Below are positions 29,538 through 39,217 of a DNA stretch of 64,000 nt, in pieces. Source of the DNA: Polynucleobacter sp. AM-7D1 (GTDB lineage: Bacteria; Pseudomonadota; Gammaproteobacteria; Burkholderiales; Burkholderiaceae). Numbering within the stretch: position 1 is the first letter of the stretch; each line of letters opens with the position of its first letter. Made by a program: the position numbers and the translations under genes. The notes beneath the pieces are model-generated. The model was not told the origin of the DNA. It was given only the letters and a program-made list of their open reading frames with translations, and ran no database searches. The stretch covers positions 992,001 through 1,056,000 of the forward strand of contig NZ_CP061319.1 in NCBI RefSeq assembly GCF_018688455.1, read 5' to 3'.

Positions 29538-32048
29538 ATGAAAAAAATCGCATTTTCAATATGGCAACTCAAGCCTGTGAGGTGGATCCGTCGAATACGG
29601 GGATTTAAGCTTGTCTACACACCATTAATCGCGATTGTGCTGTTTACCGTGGTGATGGGTGTCATCATGGGCACGCTTCAGCTGCAGGAAAAAAGTCAGC
29701 AAGAAGCGGCACTATTTAGAGAGCTCTCTTTTGCGAAGCAGCGCATTCAATTACGTTTTGCAAACAATACCGACGTATTGCAATCCATTGGGCGGGATTA
29801 TGTCAGCGCCGGAGATTCCGCAAAGTTAAAAGATAACGTGATTATTCAGGCGGAGAATCTTCTGCAAAGCAATCATGAGATTGCAAAAATTGTCTGGTTT
29901 AACGAAACATACCAGAGCCAGTGGAAAGTTCCACCTCATAACTTAAAAACCGATTGGTTTAACAAAGTGAATAATGCAAATGTCATCAACAAGACATTGC
30001 AGAAAACGCTTGAGCTTAGTGCCGCTACCAATAGGCCAGCCTTTAGTAATTTCATCTCTCTTGAAGTTCCAAGCAATGAGGTAATCTCCAAAGAAATTCG
30101 CAATGTGTTTTGGCAAACAGTACCTCTACTTTCTGGTAACGAGATTAAAGGCATGGTTGCCGCCCTGTATACAACCCAAGGGATACTAGAAATGATCCCA
30201 GGGGAACTCAAAGCCCAATATCGATTCACTCTAATTACAGATGATGATCAGGTCTTGGCAATCTCATCTGATAAAAATACCCCGAAGCGAGCATTTAGCA
30301 ATCAAACCAGTTTGGATATTGGCGTCTTAAGCCCAAATCTTAGTCTCAGAATCGATACCTACCCTCCAGAAACCAATTTAACGTTCAGGATGTTGATAGG
30401 CGTTGTTCTGGGTTTAAGTGCTTTCGTGATTTGGAGTTTATGGTCTGTTTTGAAACAAATGCAAGTTCGGCAAGAAGTAGAAGCCAATCTTCGGGCTGAG
30501 ACGAATTTTCGTAGTGCGATGGAAAACTCTACGCCCGTTGGTATTCGTGCACATGATATGAATCGGGCGATCACCTATGTCAACCCTGCTTTTTGCGAGA
30601 TGACTGGTTGGTCAGCAGAAGAGCTAATAGGACTTTGCCCCCCTTTTGCATTCTGGCCCGAAGACCAAAAAGAAGAGCTCACCAAAAAAATGAATCAGGC
30701 TCTCCAGTTGACACTCAATCAAGATAAGAAGATTGGTGTTGAGGGCTCAATACTCCACCGCAATGGTTCAATCATCCAGACCCGCACCTTTATTGCTCCG
30801 CTAATTGATGAAAAAGGTAAGCAGACAGGTTGGATCACTTCATTAATTGATATTTCTGAGCCAAAGAAAATTCGTGAAGAATTGGCTGCTTCTCAAGAGC
30901 GATTCATTACCGTTTTAGAAGGTTTGGATGCTTCTGTTTCGGTAGTCTCCAATGAAACGGGTGAATTATTGTTTGCTAATCGCTTCTATCGGGAACGCTT
31001 TGGCAGCTCTGCTCAAGGCCATTGTGATTTAGCCGGCGGCGATATCAAACAAAAAATATTTCAAGCTTCTATTGAAGCCAATTCGCCCTCGTCCCTGCAT
31101 CAAGAAACAGAGTCAGAAGAAATTCAATTGCTGGATCCAAGCACTGGAACTTCAAAGTGGTATGAAGTACGTAGACGTTTTGTACCGTGGGTTGATGGTC
31201 AGTTAGCGCAACTATTGATTGCAACAGATATTACGATTCGTATTGAAGCGGAAGATTTAGCTCGACAACAAGAAGAGCGTATGCAATTCTCAAGCCGCTT
31301 AACGACTATGGGCGAAATGGCATCATCACTTGCTCATGAATTAAATCAACCGCTCGCTGCAATCTCTAACTACTGCATGGGTGTAGCTAAACGTTTGCAA
31401 GGGCAACTCGAGCCTGCCCTGCAAAAAGATATTCTGCCTGCACTAGAAAAAGCCTCTGACCAAGCACATAGGGCTGGAACCATCATTCAGCGCATTAAAG
31501 GTTTTGTGAAGCGCAGCGAACCACAACGAAAATCTTGTGACATCAGTGAAATTATTAATGATGCGGTTGGCTTAGTGGAGATCGAAGCCCATCGACACCG
31601 CCTGAACATTGCTACGCAAATTGCTGAAAATATCCCAACGGTGGATGTAGATCCGGTGTTAATTTTGCAGGTTTTAGTAAATCTTCTTAAGAATTCACTA
31701 GATAGTATGCGAGAGGTTTACCCCCTCTCATCTCGTTGGTCTGCCCCTCCAGTCAAAATTTCGGCCGACCTAGATACCAGCACTTTTCCTGCAATGCTAC
31801 GCATCCAAGTGACTGATACGGGCGCCGGGATCGCTGATTCCGTTATCGAACGGATGTTTGAGCCCTTTTTTAGCACTAAAAACGATGGAATGGGCATGGG
31901 TCTCAATATTTGCCGGTCTGTGATCGAGTCCCACCAGGGTCGACTTTGGGCAAAAAATCAGATGGATGCAGAACAAACAAAGCTATCGGGCTGCACCTTT
32001 ACAATACTATTACCGCTAGAGTCTCCGGGCTCAATGGTCAGTAGTTAA
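29538..32048 (+). CDS. PAS-domain sensor histidine kinase
   Basis: 836-residue membrane kinase. Membrane helix 1 is near residues 26-48, then a periplasmic sensor part to about 280, and helix 2 near 283-308. Two PAS domains follow (about 318-435 and 447-565). The phospho-acceptor H600 is in SLAHELNQPLAAISNYC. The ATPase domain has NLLKNSLDSM, TDTGAGI and FEPFFSTKNDGMGMGLNICRSVIE. The H-box is of the FixL/DctB type. It is paired with the FixJ-like regulator 35 bases downstream and is divergent from aceE. The signal is unknown. Confidence 0.92.
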   Translation: MKKIAFSIWQLKPVRWIRRIRGFKLVYTPLIAIVLFTVVMGVIMGTLQLQEKSQQEAALFRELSFAKQRIQLRFANNTDVLQSIGRDYVSAGDSAKLKDNVIIQAENLLQSNHEIAKIVWFNETYQSQWKVPPHNLKTDWFNKVNNANVINKTLQKTLELSAATNRPAFSNFISLEVPSNEVISKEIRNVFWQTVPLLSGNEIKGMVAALYTTQGILEMIPGELKAQYRFTLITDDDQVLAISSDKNTPKRAFSNQTSLDIGVLSPNLSLRIDTYPPETNLTFRMLIGVVLGLSAFVIWSLWSVLKQMQVRQEVEANLRAETNFRSAMENSTPVGIRAHDMNRAITYVNPAFCEMTGWSAEELIGLCPPFAFWPEDQKEELTKKMNQALQLTLNQDKKIGVEGSILHRNGSIIQTRTFIAPLIDEKGKQTGWITSLIDISEPKKIREELAASQERFITVLEGLDASVSVVSNETGELLFANRFYRERFGSSAQGHCDLAGGDIKQKIFQASIEANSPSSLHQETESEEIQLLDPSTGTSKWYEVRRRFVPWVDGQLAQLLIATDITIRIEAEDLARQQEERMQFSSRLTTMGEMASSLAHELNQPLAAISNYCMGVAKRLQGQLEPALQKDILPALEKASDQAHRAGTIIQRIKGFVKRSEPQRKSCDISEIINDAVGLVEIEAHRHRLNIATQIAENIPTVDVDPVLILQVLVNLLKNSLDSMREVYPLSSRWSAPPVKISADLDTSTFPAMLRIQVTDTGAGIADSVIERMFEPFFSTKNDGMGMGLNICRSVIESHQGRLWAKNQMDAEQTKLSGCTFTILLPLESPGSMVSS

Positions 32049-32083
32049 TTTATGTATTTTTAGATTTATCTGTGAGAGCTAAT

Positions 32084-32731
32084 ATGAATATCAGTGCTGC
32101 TACCAAACCTAACCAAGCTGAAGTGGTTTATGTTGTAGATGACGATGAGGCAGTTCGTGACTCCCTCACCTGGCTACTAGAAAGTAATGGGTATGTTGTA
32201 CGCTGCCATGCAAGCGCTGAGCGATTCTTGCAGTCACTTCAAAGCACAGATAGATCCACGATCTCTTGCGCCATTTTAGATGTTCGAATGTCAGGCATGT
32301 CAGGTCTTGAATTACAAGAACGTTTAATTAGCGAAAATCTACCAATGCCAGTTGCATTTATCACTGGTCATGGCGATGTCTCCATGGCAGTTTCAACAAT
32401 GAAACGTGGCGCAGTCGATTTTATTGAAAAGCCTTTTAAAGAAAACGATCTCTGCGGCTTGGTAGATCGTATGCTTGCAAAAGCACGTGTTGATTATTCT
32501 CAAGCAAGCCAACGCAAAATCACTCAGAGCCTCTTAAGTAAGCTTACTGGGCGTGAGCGCCAAGTTCTCGAACGTATCGTGGCTGGTCGCTTGAACAAAC
32601 AGATTGCAGATGATCTTAGTATCTCCATCAAAACTGTTGAGGCACATCGCGCCAATATTATGGAAAAGCTCAATGTGAATACCGTTGCAGACTTACTCCG
32701 CTTAGCGCTATCAGACCCACAACCTAATTAA
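32084..32731 (+). CDS. FixJ/LuxR-type response regulator
   Basis: 215 residues from the ATG at 32084 (RBS GAGAG); a GTG at 32072 is an alternative. The receiver domain has VVDDDEAV, phospho-acceptor D66 in CAILDVRMSG and GHGDVSMAV, ending IEKPFKE. A C-terminal LuxR helix-turn-helix follows (LTGRERQVLERIVAGRLNKQIADDLSISIKTVEAHRANIMEKL). It is the clear partner of the upstream kinase. Possible targets include the aceE promoter through the dyad at 29424; that is inference. Confidence 0.93.
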   Translation: MNISAATKPNQAEVVYVVDDDEAVRDSLTWLLESNGYVVRCHASAERFLQSLQSTDRSTISCAILDVRMSGMSGLELQERLISENLPMPVAFITGHGDVSMAVSTMKRGAVDFIEKPFKENDLCGLVDRMLAKARVDYSQASQRKITQSLLSKLTGRERQVLERIVAGRLNKQIADDLSISIKTVEAHRANIMEKLNVNTVADLLRLALSDPQPN

Positions 32732-32737
32732 TTTCTT

Positions 32738-33592
32738 ATGCCTGCACAGTTACTTGATGGCGTTGCCTTATCTAAAAAACTTCGTACTGAAATTGCTGCC
32801 CGTGGCGCAATCGTCACTGCCAAAGGCATTAGGCCAGGCTTAGCAGTCATTGTTGTTGGAGAAATTCCAGCAAGCCAAGTTTATGTCCGCAATAAAGTAA
32901 AGGCCTGCGAAGATGTTGGCTTTCATTCTGTGCTTGAGCGATATTCAGCTGATTTGGGCGAGGAAGAATTACTAGCTCGCATTACCACCCTCAATGCTGA
33001 CCCTTCAATTCATGGAATCTTGGTTCAACTTCCTTTGCCAGAACATATTGCAGCGGAACGCGTTCTTGAAGCCATCGCCCCAGAAAAAGATGTGGATGGT
33101 TTTCACGTGGCGAATGCTGGCGCCTTAATGGTGGGCCAACCTGAATTCAAGCCATGTACGCCTTATGGCTGCATGAAGATTCTCGAAAGTATTGAATACC
33201 CAATCCGCGGAGCACGTGCAGTGATCGTGGGCGCCTCCAATATTGTTGGCAAGCCGATGGCGATGCTCTTGCTACAAGCGGGAGCTACAGTCACGATTTG
33301 TAATAGCAAAACGCGTGACCTGGCGCACCACACCAAAGATGCTGACATCTTGGTAGTTGCCACCGGTAAACCCAAAATGATTACGGGCGATATGGTGAAA
33401 AACGGCGCAGTTGTAATCGATGTAGGTATCAATCGGATGCCTGATGGCAAGCTTTGTGGTGATGTCGATTTTGATGCAGCCCAGTATGTTGCTGGCTGGA
33501 TCACGCCTGTACCTGGTGGCGTCGGCCCAATGACTATCACCATGCTACTCATGAATACCTTAGAAGCGGCGGAAAAGGCAGCAAAACGCTAG
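32738..33592 (+). CDS. folD: Methylene-THF dehydrogenase / methenyl-THF cyclohydrolase
   Basis: Bifunctional one-carbon enzyme interconverting methylene-, methenyl- and formyl-tetrahydrofolate. 284 residues. Typical segments: [14 protein letters not shown] with the catalytic Lys, [41 protein letters not shown] (NADP binding) and [15 protein letters not shown]. It begins 6 bases after the response regulator, so it is likely on the same transcript, although function does not link them. Confidence 0.97.
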   Translation: MPAQLLDGVALSKKLRTEIAARGAIVTAKGIRPGLAVIVVGEIPASQVYVRNKVKACEDVGFHSVLERYSADLGEEELLARITTLNADPSIHGILVQLPLPEHIAAERVLEAIAPEKDVDGFHVANAGALMVGQPEFKPCTPYGCMKILESIEYPIRGARAVIVGASNIVGKPMAMLLLQAGATVTICNSKTRDLAHHTKDADILVVATGKPKMITGDMVKNGAVVIDVGINRMPDGKLCGDVDFDAAQYVAGWITPVPGGVGPMTITMLLMNTLEAAEKAAKR

Positions 33593-33645
33593 GGAATTGA
33601 CTGGGACTTTTGGCAAAATTGCTCACAGTCCATTAAGCTAGAGGG

Positions 33646-35775
33646 ATGACTACATCTACCCCTCTACAAGCTTCTGCTGACCTACAACAAAATCCACTCA
33701 TTTCATTCGGTCGCGGTATTTGCGACTACTCTCAGGTCAAGTCATCTGACATTAAACCTGCGATAGATTTTCTACTGGCACAGGCGGAAAAAGCAGTAGC
33801 TCTAGCAATCGACCCAAAGACTCCAGCAAGTTGGAACGAACTTCTTGAACCCCTCGAAGATGCTACCGAATCCCTCAGCAGATCTTGGGGGGTAATTTCG
33901 CACCTCAATAGTGTTGCAGACACCCCAGAACTGAGAGCAGCTTATGGTGAGATGATCCCCAAGGTGACTGCGTTCTTCTCCAGCCTAGGCCAAAACCTAG
34001 CGCTTTACCAAAGATTCAAAGAGCTTAGTCAAAGTGCTGACTATGCCAATTTGAGTGCTTCACAGAAAAAAGTGATTGAAAATTCTTTAAGGGATTTTCG
34101 TCTTGGTGGCGCCGAACTCAGTGATGCTGATAAGCCTCGCTTTTCTCAAATTCAGGATGAGCAAGCATTGTTAGGAAAAGCATTTTCCGACCATGTTTTA
34201 GATGCGACTGATAGCTTTGTCCATCTCGTTACAGACAAATCTGAGTTAGCTGGATTGCCTGAAGATGCTATTGCTGCAGCTGCAGATACAGCACAACAAA
34301 AAGGTTTGCAAGGTTGGGCTTTTACCCTCCACTTCCCCTCCTACTACCCAGTCATGCAGTATTCAGAGAATCGCCCACTCCGTCGCTTGATGTATGAGGC
34401 TTACGTCACACGAGCTTCGGAATTAGCCCCCCAATATTCAAAAGGGAAGCTAGATTGGGATAACACTGCAAATATGTTGGAGCAACTCAAATTGCGTGAT
34501 GAAGAAGCACGCATGCTGGGATTTGAAAACTATGCTGCCCTGAGTTTAGCCCCCAAAATGGCTAGTAGCGTCAGTGAGGTAGATACTTTTCTAACTACCT
34601 TTGCACATAAAGCAAAACCATTTGCACAGAAAGATTGGCAAGAGCTTTCTGACTTTGCTAAAACTGAATTGGCTATTGATGGATTAGAGCCATGGGATAT
34701 TGCTTTTGCCTCTGAAAGACTTAAACAAGAGCGCTACTCATTTTCCGAGAACGAGCTCAAGCAATACTTCCCGCTGCCCAAAGTGCTAGATGGGCTCTTT
34801 CAAGTAATTCAGACTTTGTTTGGCGTGAATATCGAGAGCGCCAATCTACCAACATGGCATGCGGATGTTCAGTCCTTCGCAGTGAAAAATACTGAAGGCC
34901 AAGTTGTAGCCTACTTCTATCTAGACCCATATGCTCGCCCTGGTAAACGCGGTGGCGCCTGGATGGATGATGCGCGTGGCCGCAGAGAATTACCTAATGG
35001 TGAGATTCAAGTGCCAGTAGCGTATTTGGTTTGCAACTTTGCCCCGCCAGTAAAAGTGGATGGGGTACTGCGTCAACCCACTATTACTCATGATGATGTC
35101 ATCACCCTATTCCACGAGAGTGGTCATGGCATGCACCACCTCTTAACTCAGGTAAGCGCCCTGGGCGTATCTGGCATTAATGGTGTTGAATGGGATGCGG
35201 TGGAGTTGCCAAGCCAGTTTATGGAAAATTTCTGCTGGGAATGGGAAGTCTTAGAGAAGATGACCGCACATGCAGAGACTGGAAAACCACTCCCCAGAGA
35301 ACTCTATGAAAAGATTCTAGCAGCCAAGAATTTCCAAAATGGTTATATGACATTGCGTCAGGTGGTGATGTCTCTAACCGACTGGCGTCTGCACGCTAAT
35401 TTTGATGTTGAAAAAGCAAAAGGACAGGCCGTACTGGATCTATCTAAAAGCATTGCCGATGAATTCAATGTTATTCCACAACCAGCCATCTCCCGATGGA
35501 TCAATACCTTTAGCCATATTTTTGCAGGAGGTTACGCAGCAGGCTATTACAGCTATAAATGGGCTGAAGTACTTTCTGCGGATGTGTACTCTGCTTTTGA
35601 AGAAGCAGCAAAACTCACTGGTAGTGTGCTAGATGAAAAAACCGGCGCTCGTTATCGCAAAGAGATCTTAGAGGTAGGCGGCAGTCGTTCGGCAGCGGAT
35701 TCATTCAAAGCCTTTAGAGGCAGAGAACCGAGTATTGATGCGCTACTGAGACACGGCGGCTTAGTTACTCAATAA
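33646..35775 (+). CDS. prlC: Oligopeptidase A (M3 metallopeptidase)
   Basis: Cytoplasmic zinc oligopeptidase degrading short peptides such as cleaved signal peptides. 709 residues. The zinc motif HESGHGMHH starts at H490. Upstream is YFYLDPYARPGKRGGAWMDD and downstream EWDAVELPSQFMENFCWE, both M3 signatures. The N-terminal part is helical. RBS GAGGG lies immediately before the ATG. Confidence 0.95.
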   Translation: MTTSTPLQASADLQQNPLISFGRGICDYSQVKSSDIKPAIDFLLAQAEKAVALAIDPKTPASWNELLEPLEDATESLSRSWGVISHLNSVADTPELRAAYGEMIPKVTAFFSSLGQNLALYQRFKELSQSADYANLSASQKKVIENSLRDFRLGGAELSDADKPRFSQIQDEQALLGKAFSDHVLDATDSFVHLVTDKSELAGLPEDAIAAAADTAQQKGLQGWAFTLHFPSYYPVMQYSENRPLRRLMYEAYVTRASELAPQYSKGKLDWDNTANMLEQLKLRDEEARMLGFENYAALSLAPKMASSVSEVDTFLTTFAHKAKPFAQKDWQELSDFAKTELAIDGLEPWDIAFASERLKQERYSFSENELKQYFPLPKVLDGLFQVIQTLFGVNIESANLPTWHADVQSFAVKNTEGQVVAYFYLDPYARPGKRGGAWMDDARGRRELPNGEIQVPVAYLVCNFAPPVKVDGVLRQPTITHDDVITLFHESGHGMHHLLTQVSALGVSGINGVEWDAVELPSQFMENFCWEWEVLEKMTAHAETGKPLPRELYEKILAAKNFQNGYMTLRQVVMSLTDWRLHANFDVEKAKGQAVLDLSKSIADEFNVIPQPAISRWINTFSHIFAGGYAAGYYSYKWAEVLSADVYSAFEEAAKLTGSVLDEKTGARYRKEILEVGGSRSAADSFKAFRGREPSIDALLRHGGLVTQ

Positions 35776-35783
35776 GATTCGGT

Positions 35784-36629
35784 TTAGACCGTAATTTCAG
35801 CTATGACGGGAGCATGATCTGAAGGTTGCTCCCAAGTACGAGGCTCCTTATCGATAATGCTTAGTGTGCATTTTTCTTTGAGAGCCTCGCTTAATAGAAT
35901 GTGATCAATCCGCATTCCTGCATTTCTTCTGAAACCCATCATGCGGTAATCCCACCAGCTAAAGGATTTAGGCGCTTGTTCAAACATCCGATAAGAATCG
36001 GTAAGCCCTAGATTAAGTAGCTGCTGAAACGCCTCTCTTTCTGGTGGAGAAACGAGATTTTGACCAATCCACTTAGCGGGATCATGTACATCAGAATCCG
36101 TAGGCGCGATGTTGAAATCACCTAAGAGTGCTAAGCGACTATTTTGGGCCAACTCTTCACTTAACCAATTTTCTAAGGCTTTGAGCCAAGCTAATTTGTA
36201 GACAAACTTATCGCTATCGGGTGATTGACCATTAGGGAAATAAGCTGATACCAAACGAATAGGCTGCATTCCTTTAAAGCAAACTGTAGCCGCCAAAATA
36301 CGCTGCTGTTCATCCGTGTTGCCAGGGATATTTCGTATTGGCTTTAAAAATGTCGTCTCATGATTACTTGCAATCGAGGCTAATGCGGCTTTACGAACGA
36401 TGATAGCAACACCGTTATAAGTCTTTTGACCAGCGGCAATACTAAGGTACCCCGCCTCTTCAAGCTCTTGATGTGGATACTTATCATCAGTGAGCTTAAG
36501 CTCCTGAAGGCACAGTGCATCAATCGGCTTTTTCGCCTTCTCTTGATCCTGCAGCCATTTCAAAACATGAGGTAAACGCACCTTCAGTGAGTTGACATTC
36601 CACGCGGCAATCCTCACAGACTCAGCCAT
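35784..36629 (-). CDS. xth: Exodeoxyribonuclease III
   Basis: Mg-dependent AP endonuclease and 3' exonuclease in base-excision repair. The ATG at 36629 (MAESVRIAAWNVNSLKVRLP) gives 281 residues; the longer frame inside ntrC is rejected. Motifs: CLQELKLTDDKYP with catalytic Glu, LLGDFNIAPTDSDVHDP and SDHAPVIAEI with the catalytic His. It overlaps the ntrC stop by 8 bases, so it is probably co-transcribed with the nitrogen genes. Confidence 0.95.
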   Translation of the reverse strand: MAESVRIAAWNVNSLKVRLPHVLKWLQDQEKAKKPIDALCLQELKLTDDKYPHQELEEAGYLSIAAGQKTYNGVAIIVRKAALASIASNHETTFLKPIRNIPGNTDEQQRILAATVCFKGMQPIRLVSAYFPNGQSPDSDKFVYKLAWLKALENWLSEELAQNSRLALLGDFNIAPTDSDVHDPAKWIGQNLVSPPEREAFQQLLNLGLTDSYRMFEQAPKSFSWWDYRMMGFRRNAGMRIDHILLSEALKEKCTLSIIDKEPRTWEQPSDHAPVIAEITV

Positions 36630-38073
36630 CGATACCCAGCTCCTGTAATTTACGCGTGATCGTATTGCGGCCAATTCCAAGGCGTTGGGCGGCTTCGACG
36701 CGTCTTCCGCGAGTTACTTCAAGAGCTGCCTGCAATACTGCTTTTTCAAACTTGGAACACAGTACGTCGTATACCTCTGAATCTCCATCCTGTAGCATTT
36801 TGACTGCCAAACGGCCTAATCCGCCCTCCCAGTCCGCTGAGCCAACTCTGCTCGCCACTTGTGCCGCAGGGTTAGATTCACCTTGCAAGATGACTGGCTG
36901 CTCACCCGCCTCTGCCAAAATATCAGCAGGTAAATCACTTACTCCAATAACATTAGACGGCGTCATTACTGTGAGCCAATGACAAAGATTTTCTAGTTGG
37001 CGCACATTACCAGGAAATGGCATAACACTAATTTCTTTTAAGACATCATCTGACAGCTTTTTAACTTCAACACCAAGAGACTTGGCACAGGACAACATAA
37101 AATGCCTTGCCAGAACTGGAATATCTTCCGCGCGCTCACGTAAGGCTGGCATCCTTAAACGAATCACATTGAGGCGATGCAATAAATCTTCACGGAAAGC
37201 ACCAGCAGCAACTCGAGCCTCAAGATTTTGATGGGTTGATGCAATGATTCTCACGTTGGCTTTGATGGGATCTTGTCCACCAACTCGATAGAAATGACCA
37301 TCGGTTAATGCGCGTAATAAGCGAGTTTGAAGATCAAAAGGAATATCGCCAATCTCATCCAAAAATAAAGTGCCACCGTCGGCCTGCTCAAAACGACCAC
37401 GACGCAAGGTCAAGGCTCCAGGAAAAGCACCGCGCTCATGACCGAATAATTCAGACTCCAATAAATCCTTGGGTACTGCGGCCGTACTAAAGGCAATAAA
37501 TGGGCCTTTGGCGCGAGGGCTATGCTTATGTAAAGCCTGCGCAACCAATTCTTTACCAGTACCGGATTCACCAGTAATTAAAACGGTAGAGTGCGACTGA
37601 GCCAAGCGACCAATCGCTCTGAAGACTTCTTGCATTGCAGGAGCTTGACCAATAATTTCAGTTGAGTCTTGTCTCCAGCCATTCATCTCTTTATTACCTG
37701 ATTGATTGCGCTCACTTTGCTCCATTGCACGCCGAATCAACTCTACAGCCTTATCAATATCAAATGGCTTGGTGAGGTACTCAAATGCACCGCCCTGAAA
37801 AGACGAGACTGCCGAATCTAAATCTGAGTATGCAGTCATGATGATGACCGGTAGCATGGGGTGACTCTCTTTTACGTTTTGCAAAAGATCTAATCCATTA
37901 CCACGGGGCATCCGAATATCAGAAATGAGTACTTGTGGAGCTTCCTTCTCCAATGCATCAAGCACATCATTGGGATTAGAAAAGCTCTTATGAGGAATAT
38001 TCTCGCGAGTCAGGGCCTTCTCTAGCACCCAACGAATAGATTGGTCATCGTCCACGATCCAAACGGGTTTCAT
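36622..38073 (-). CDS. ntrC: Nitrogen regulator NtrC with atypical GAFPGA loop
   Basis: 483-residue response regulator that activates nitrogen genes. The receiver (1-120) has phospho-acceptor D52 (LISDIRMPRGNG). The AAA+ domain has Walker A GESGTGKE and LFLDEIGDIPFDLQTRLLRAL. The C-terminal Fis-type DNA-binding domain has RVEAAQRLGIGRNTITRKLQELG. The loop that normally reads GAFTGA and contacts sigma-54 reads GAFPGA here (Pro218; codon at 37420-37422). That is unusual and may affect sigma-54 activation. The gene overlaps ntrB by 4 bases. Confidence 0.95.
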   Translation of the reverse strand: MKPVWIVDDDQSIRWVLEKALTRENIPHKSFSNPNDVLDALEKEAPQVLISDIRMPRGNGLDLLQNVKESHPMLPVIIMTAYSDLDSAVSSFQGGAFEYLTKPFDIDKAVELIRRAMEQSERNQSGNKEMNGWRQDSTEIIGQAPAMQEVFRAIGRLAQSHSTVLITGESGTGKELVAQALHKHSPRAKGPFIAFSTAAVPKDLLESELFGHERGAFPGALTLRRGRFEQADGGTLFLDEIGDIPFDLQTRLLRALTDGHFYRVGGQDPIKANVRIIASTHQNLEARVAAGAFREDLLHRLNVIRLRMPALRERAEDIPVLARHFMLSCAKSLGVEVKKLSDDVLKEISVMPFPGNVRQLENLCHWLTVMTPSNVIGVSDLPADILAEAGEQPVILQGESNPAAQVASRVGSADWEGGLGRLAVKMLQDGDSEVYDVLCSKFEKAVLQAALEVTRGRRVEAAQRLGIGRNTITRKLQELGIDG

Positions 38074-39206
38074 AATGCTTTCTCCTGCCTACGGTAAGGA
38101 ATTTGAATATGGAAGTCGGTCCGTCCAGGACGACTGTCACAGGCTATGAAGCCTTGGTGCTGTTGAACAAAAGTTTGTGCGAGAGTGAGGCCAAGACCGC
38201 TACCACCATCTCTGCCAGAAACTAATGGAAAGAAAATACGCTCTCGGATATCCTCTGGAATACCAGGTCCGTTATCAATAACGTGCAAGTCCATAGCCAT
38301 TTTGTATCGTTGCTTAGAGATAGTGACTGAACGGGCAACCCTTGTCTTCAGTTCAATTTGAGCAACACCTTGGGCAATTTCTTCTGAAAGTGCTTGTGCA
38401 GCGTTATGGGCAATATTGAGAACGGCCTGAATGAGCTGCTCGCGATCACCCAGAACTTCAGGAAGGCTGGTGTCGTAATTACGAACAATACGCAGACCCT
38501 TGGGAAATTCCGCCAAAACAAGACTGCGTACACGCTCTAAAGCTTCATGAACATTAAATGATTCCATGGCGTGCGCCTTACGATGAGGCGCAAGTAATCT
38601 ATCAACTAAGTTCTGTAAGCGGTCCGATTCTTTAATAATGACTTGGGTATATTCACGCAAGCCCTTCTCTGGCAGCTCAAACTCCAGCAATTGCGCAGCG
38701 CCTCGGATACCACCCAAAGGATTCTTAATTTCATGCGCTAAGTTACGCATCAACTGTTTGTTTGCTTCTACCTGCTGCGTGACACGCTCATCACGCTCAC
38801 TACGTAACTGTTGATCAATCGGAAACCATTCCATCATGATCAGAGTTGGATCTTCCAGACTAGCAACAACCACATGCGCAGGAATCGACTCCTGATGAAT
38901 ACTGCCAGGCAAGGAATGCAAGACCATCTCTTGACGCTGAGCTGATACGTGTCCAGCCTTGACCTCCTCGATCATGCGCTTGATAGACTGATTATCACCA
39001 AACAAGTTATGCACAGACTGGCCCTCAAGGGATTTACGCGAAAGGTCCAGAGCAGACTCTGCAGCCGGGTTTACGTAAACCAATTGTTGGTTCTCAGCCT
39101 CAAATACCACGATGGCATTGGGCATCTGATCAAGCAATGTCGGAAAAAAAGGAGCAGCCGAAGCTGCCCCTTTGAACGAATTGCGCAACAGACCTGCGCT
39201 CAACAT
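38070..39206 (-). CDS. glnL: Nitrogen sensor histidine kinase NtrB
   Basis: Soluble kinase/phosphatase for NtrC, controlled by PII. 378 residues: a PAS domain about 22-130, dimerisation domain with H158 in [22 protein letters not shown], and ATPase domain ([44 protein letters not shown]). No membrane segment. It lies 11 bases after glnA and overlaps ntrC, forming the usual glnA-ntrB-ntrC operon. Confidence 0.95.
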   Translation of the reverse strand: MLSAGLLRNSFKGAASAAPFFPTLLDQMPNAIVVFEAENQQLVYVNPAAESALDLSRKSLEGQSVHNLFGDNQSIKRMIEEVKAGHVSAQRQEMVLHSLPGSIHQESIPAHVVVASLEDPTLIMMEWFPIDQQLRSERDERVTQQVEANKQLMRNLAHEIKNPLGGIRGAAQLLEFELPEKGLREYTQVIIKESDRLQNLVDRLLAPHRKAHAMESFNVHEALERVRSLVLAEFPKGLRIVRNYDTSLPEVLGDREQLIQAVLNIAHNAAQALSEEIAQGVAQIELKTRVARSVTISKQRYKMAMDLHVIDNGPGIPEDIRERIFFPLVSGRDGGSGLGLTLAQTFVQQHQGFIACDSRPGRTDFHIQIPYRRQEKAL

Positions 39207-39217
39207 TTCTCCTTCGC

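Noticed and set aside
33163..33552. 129-codon open frame opposite folD
   Set aside because: Antisense shadow of a conserved enzyme, no RBS or family signal.
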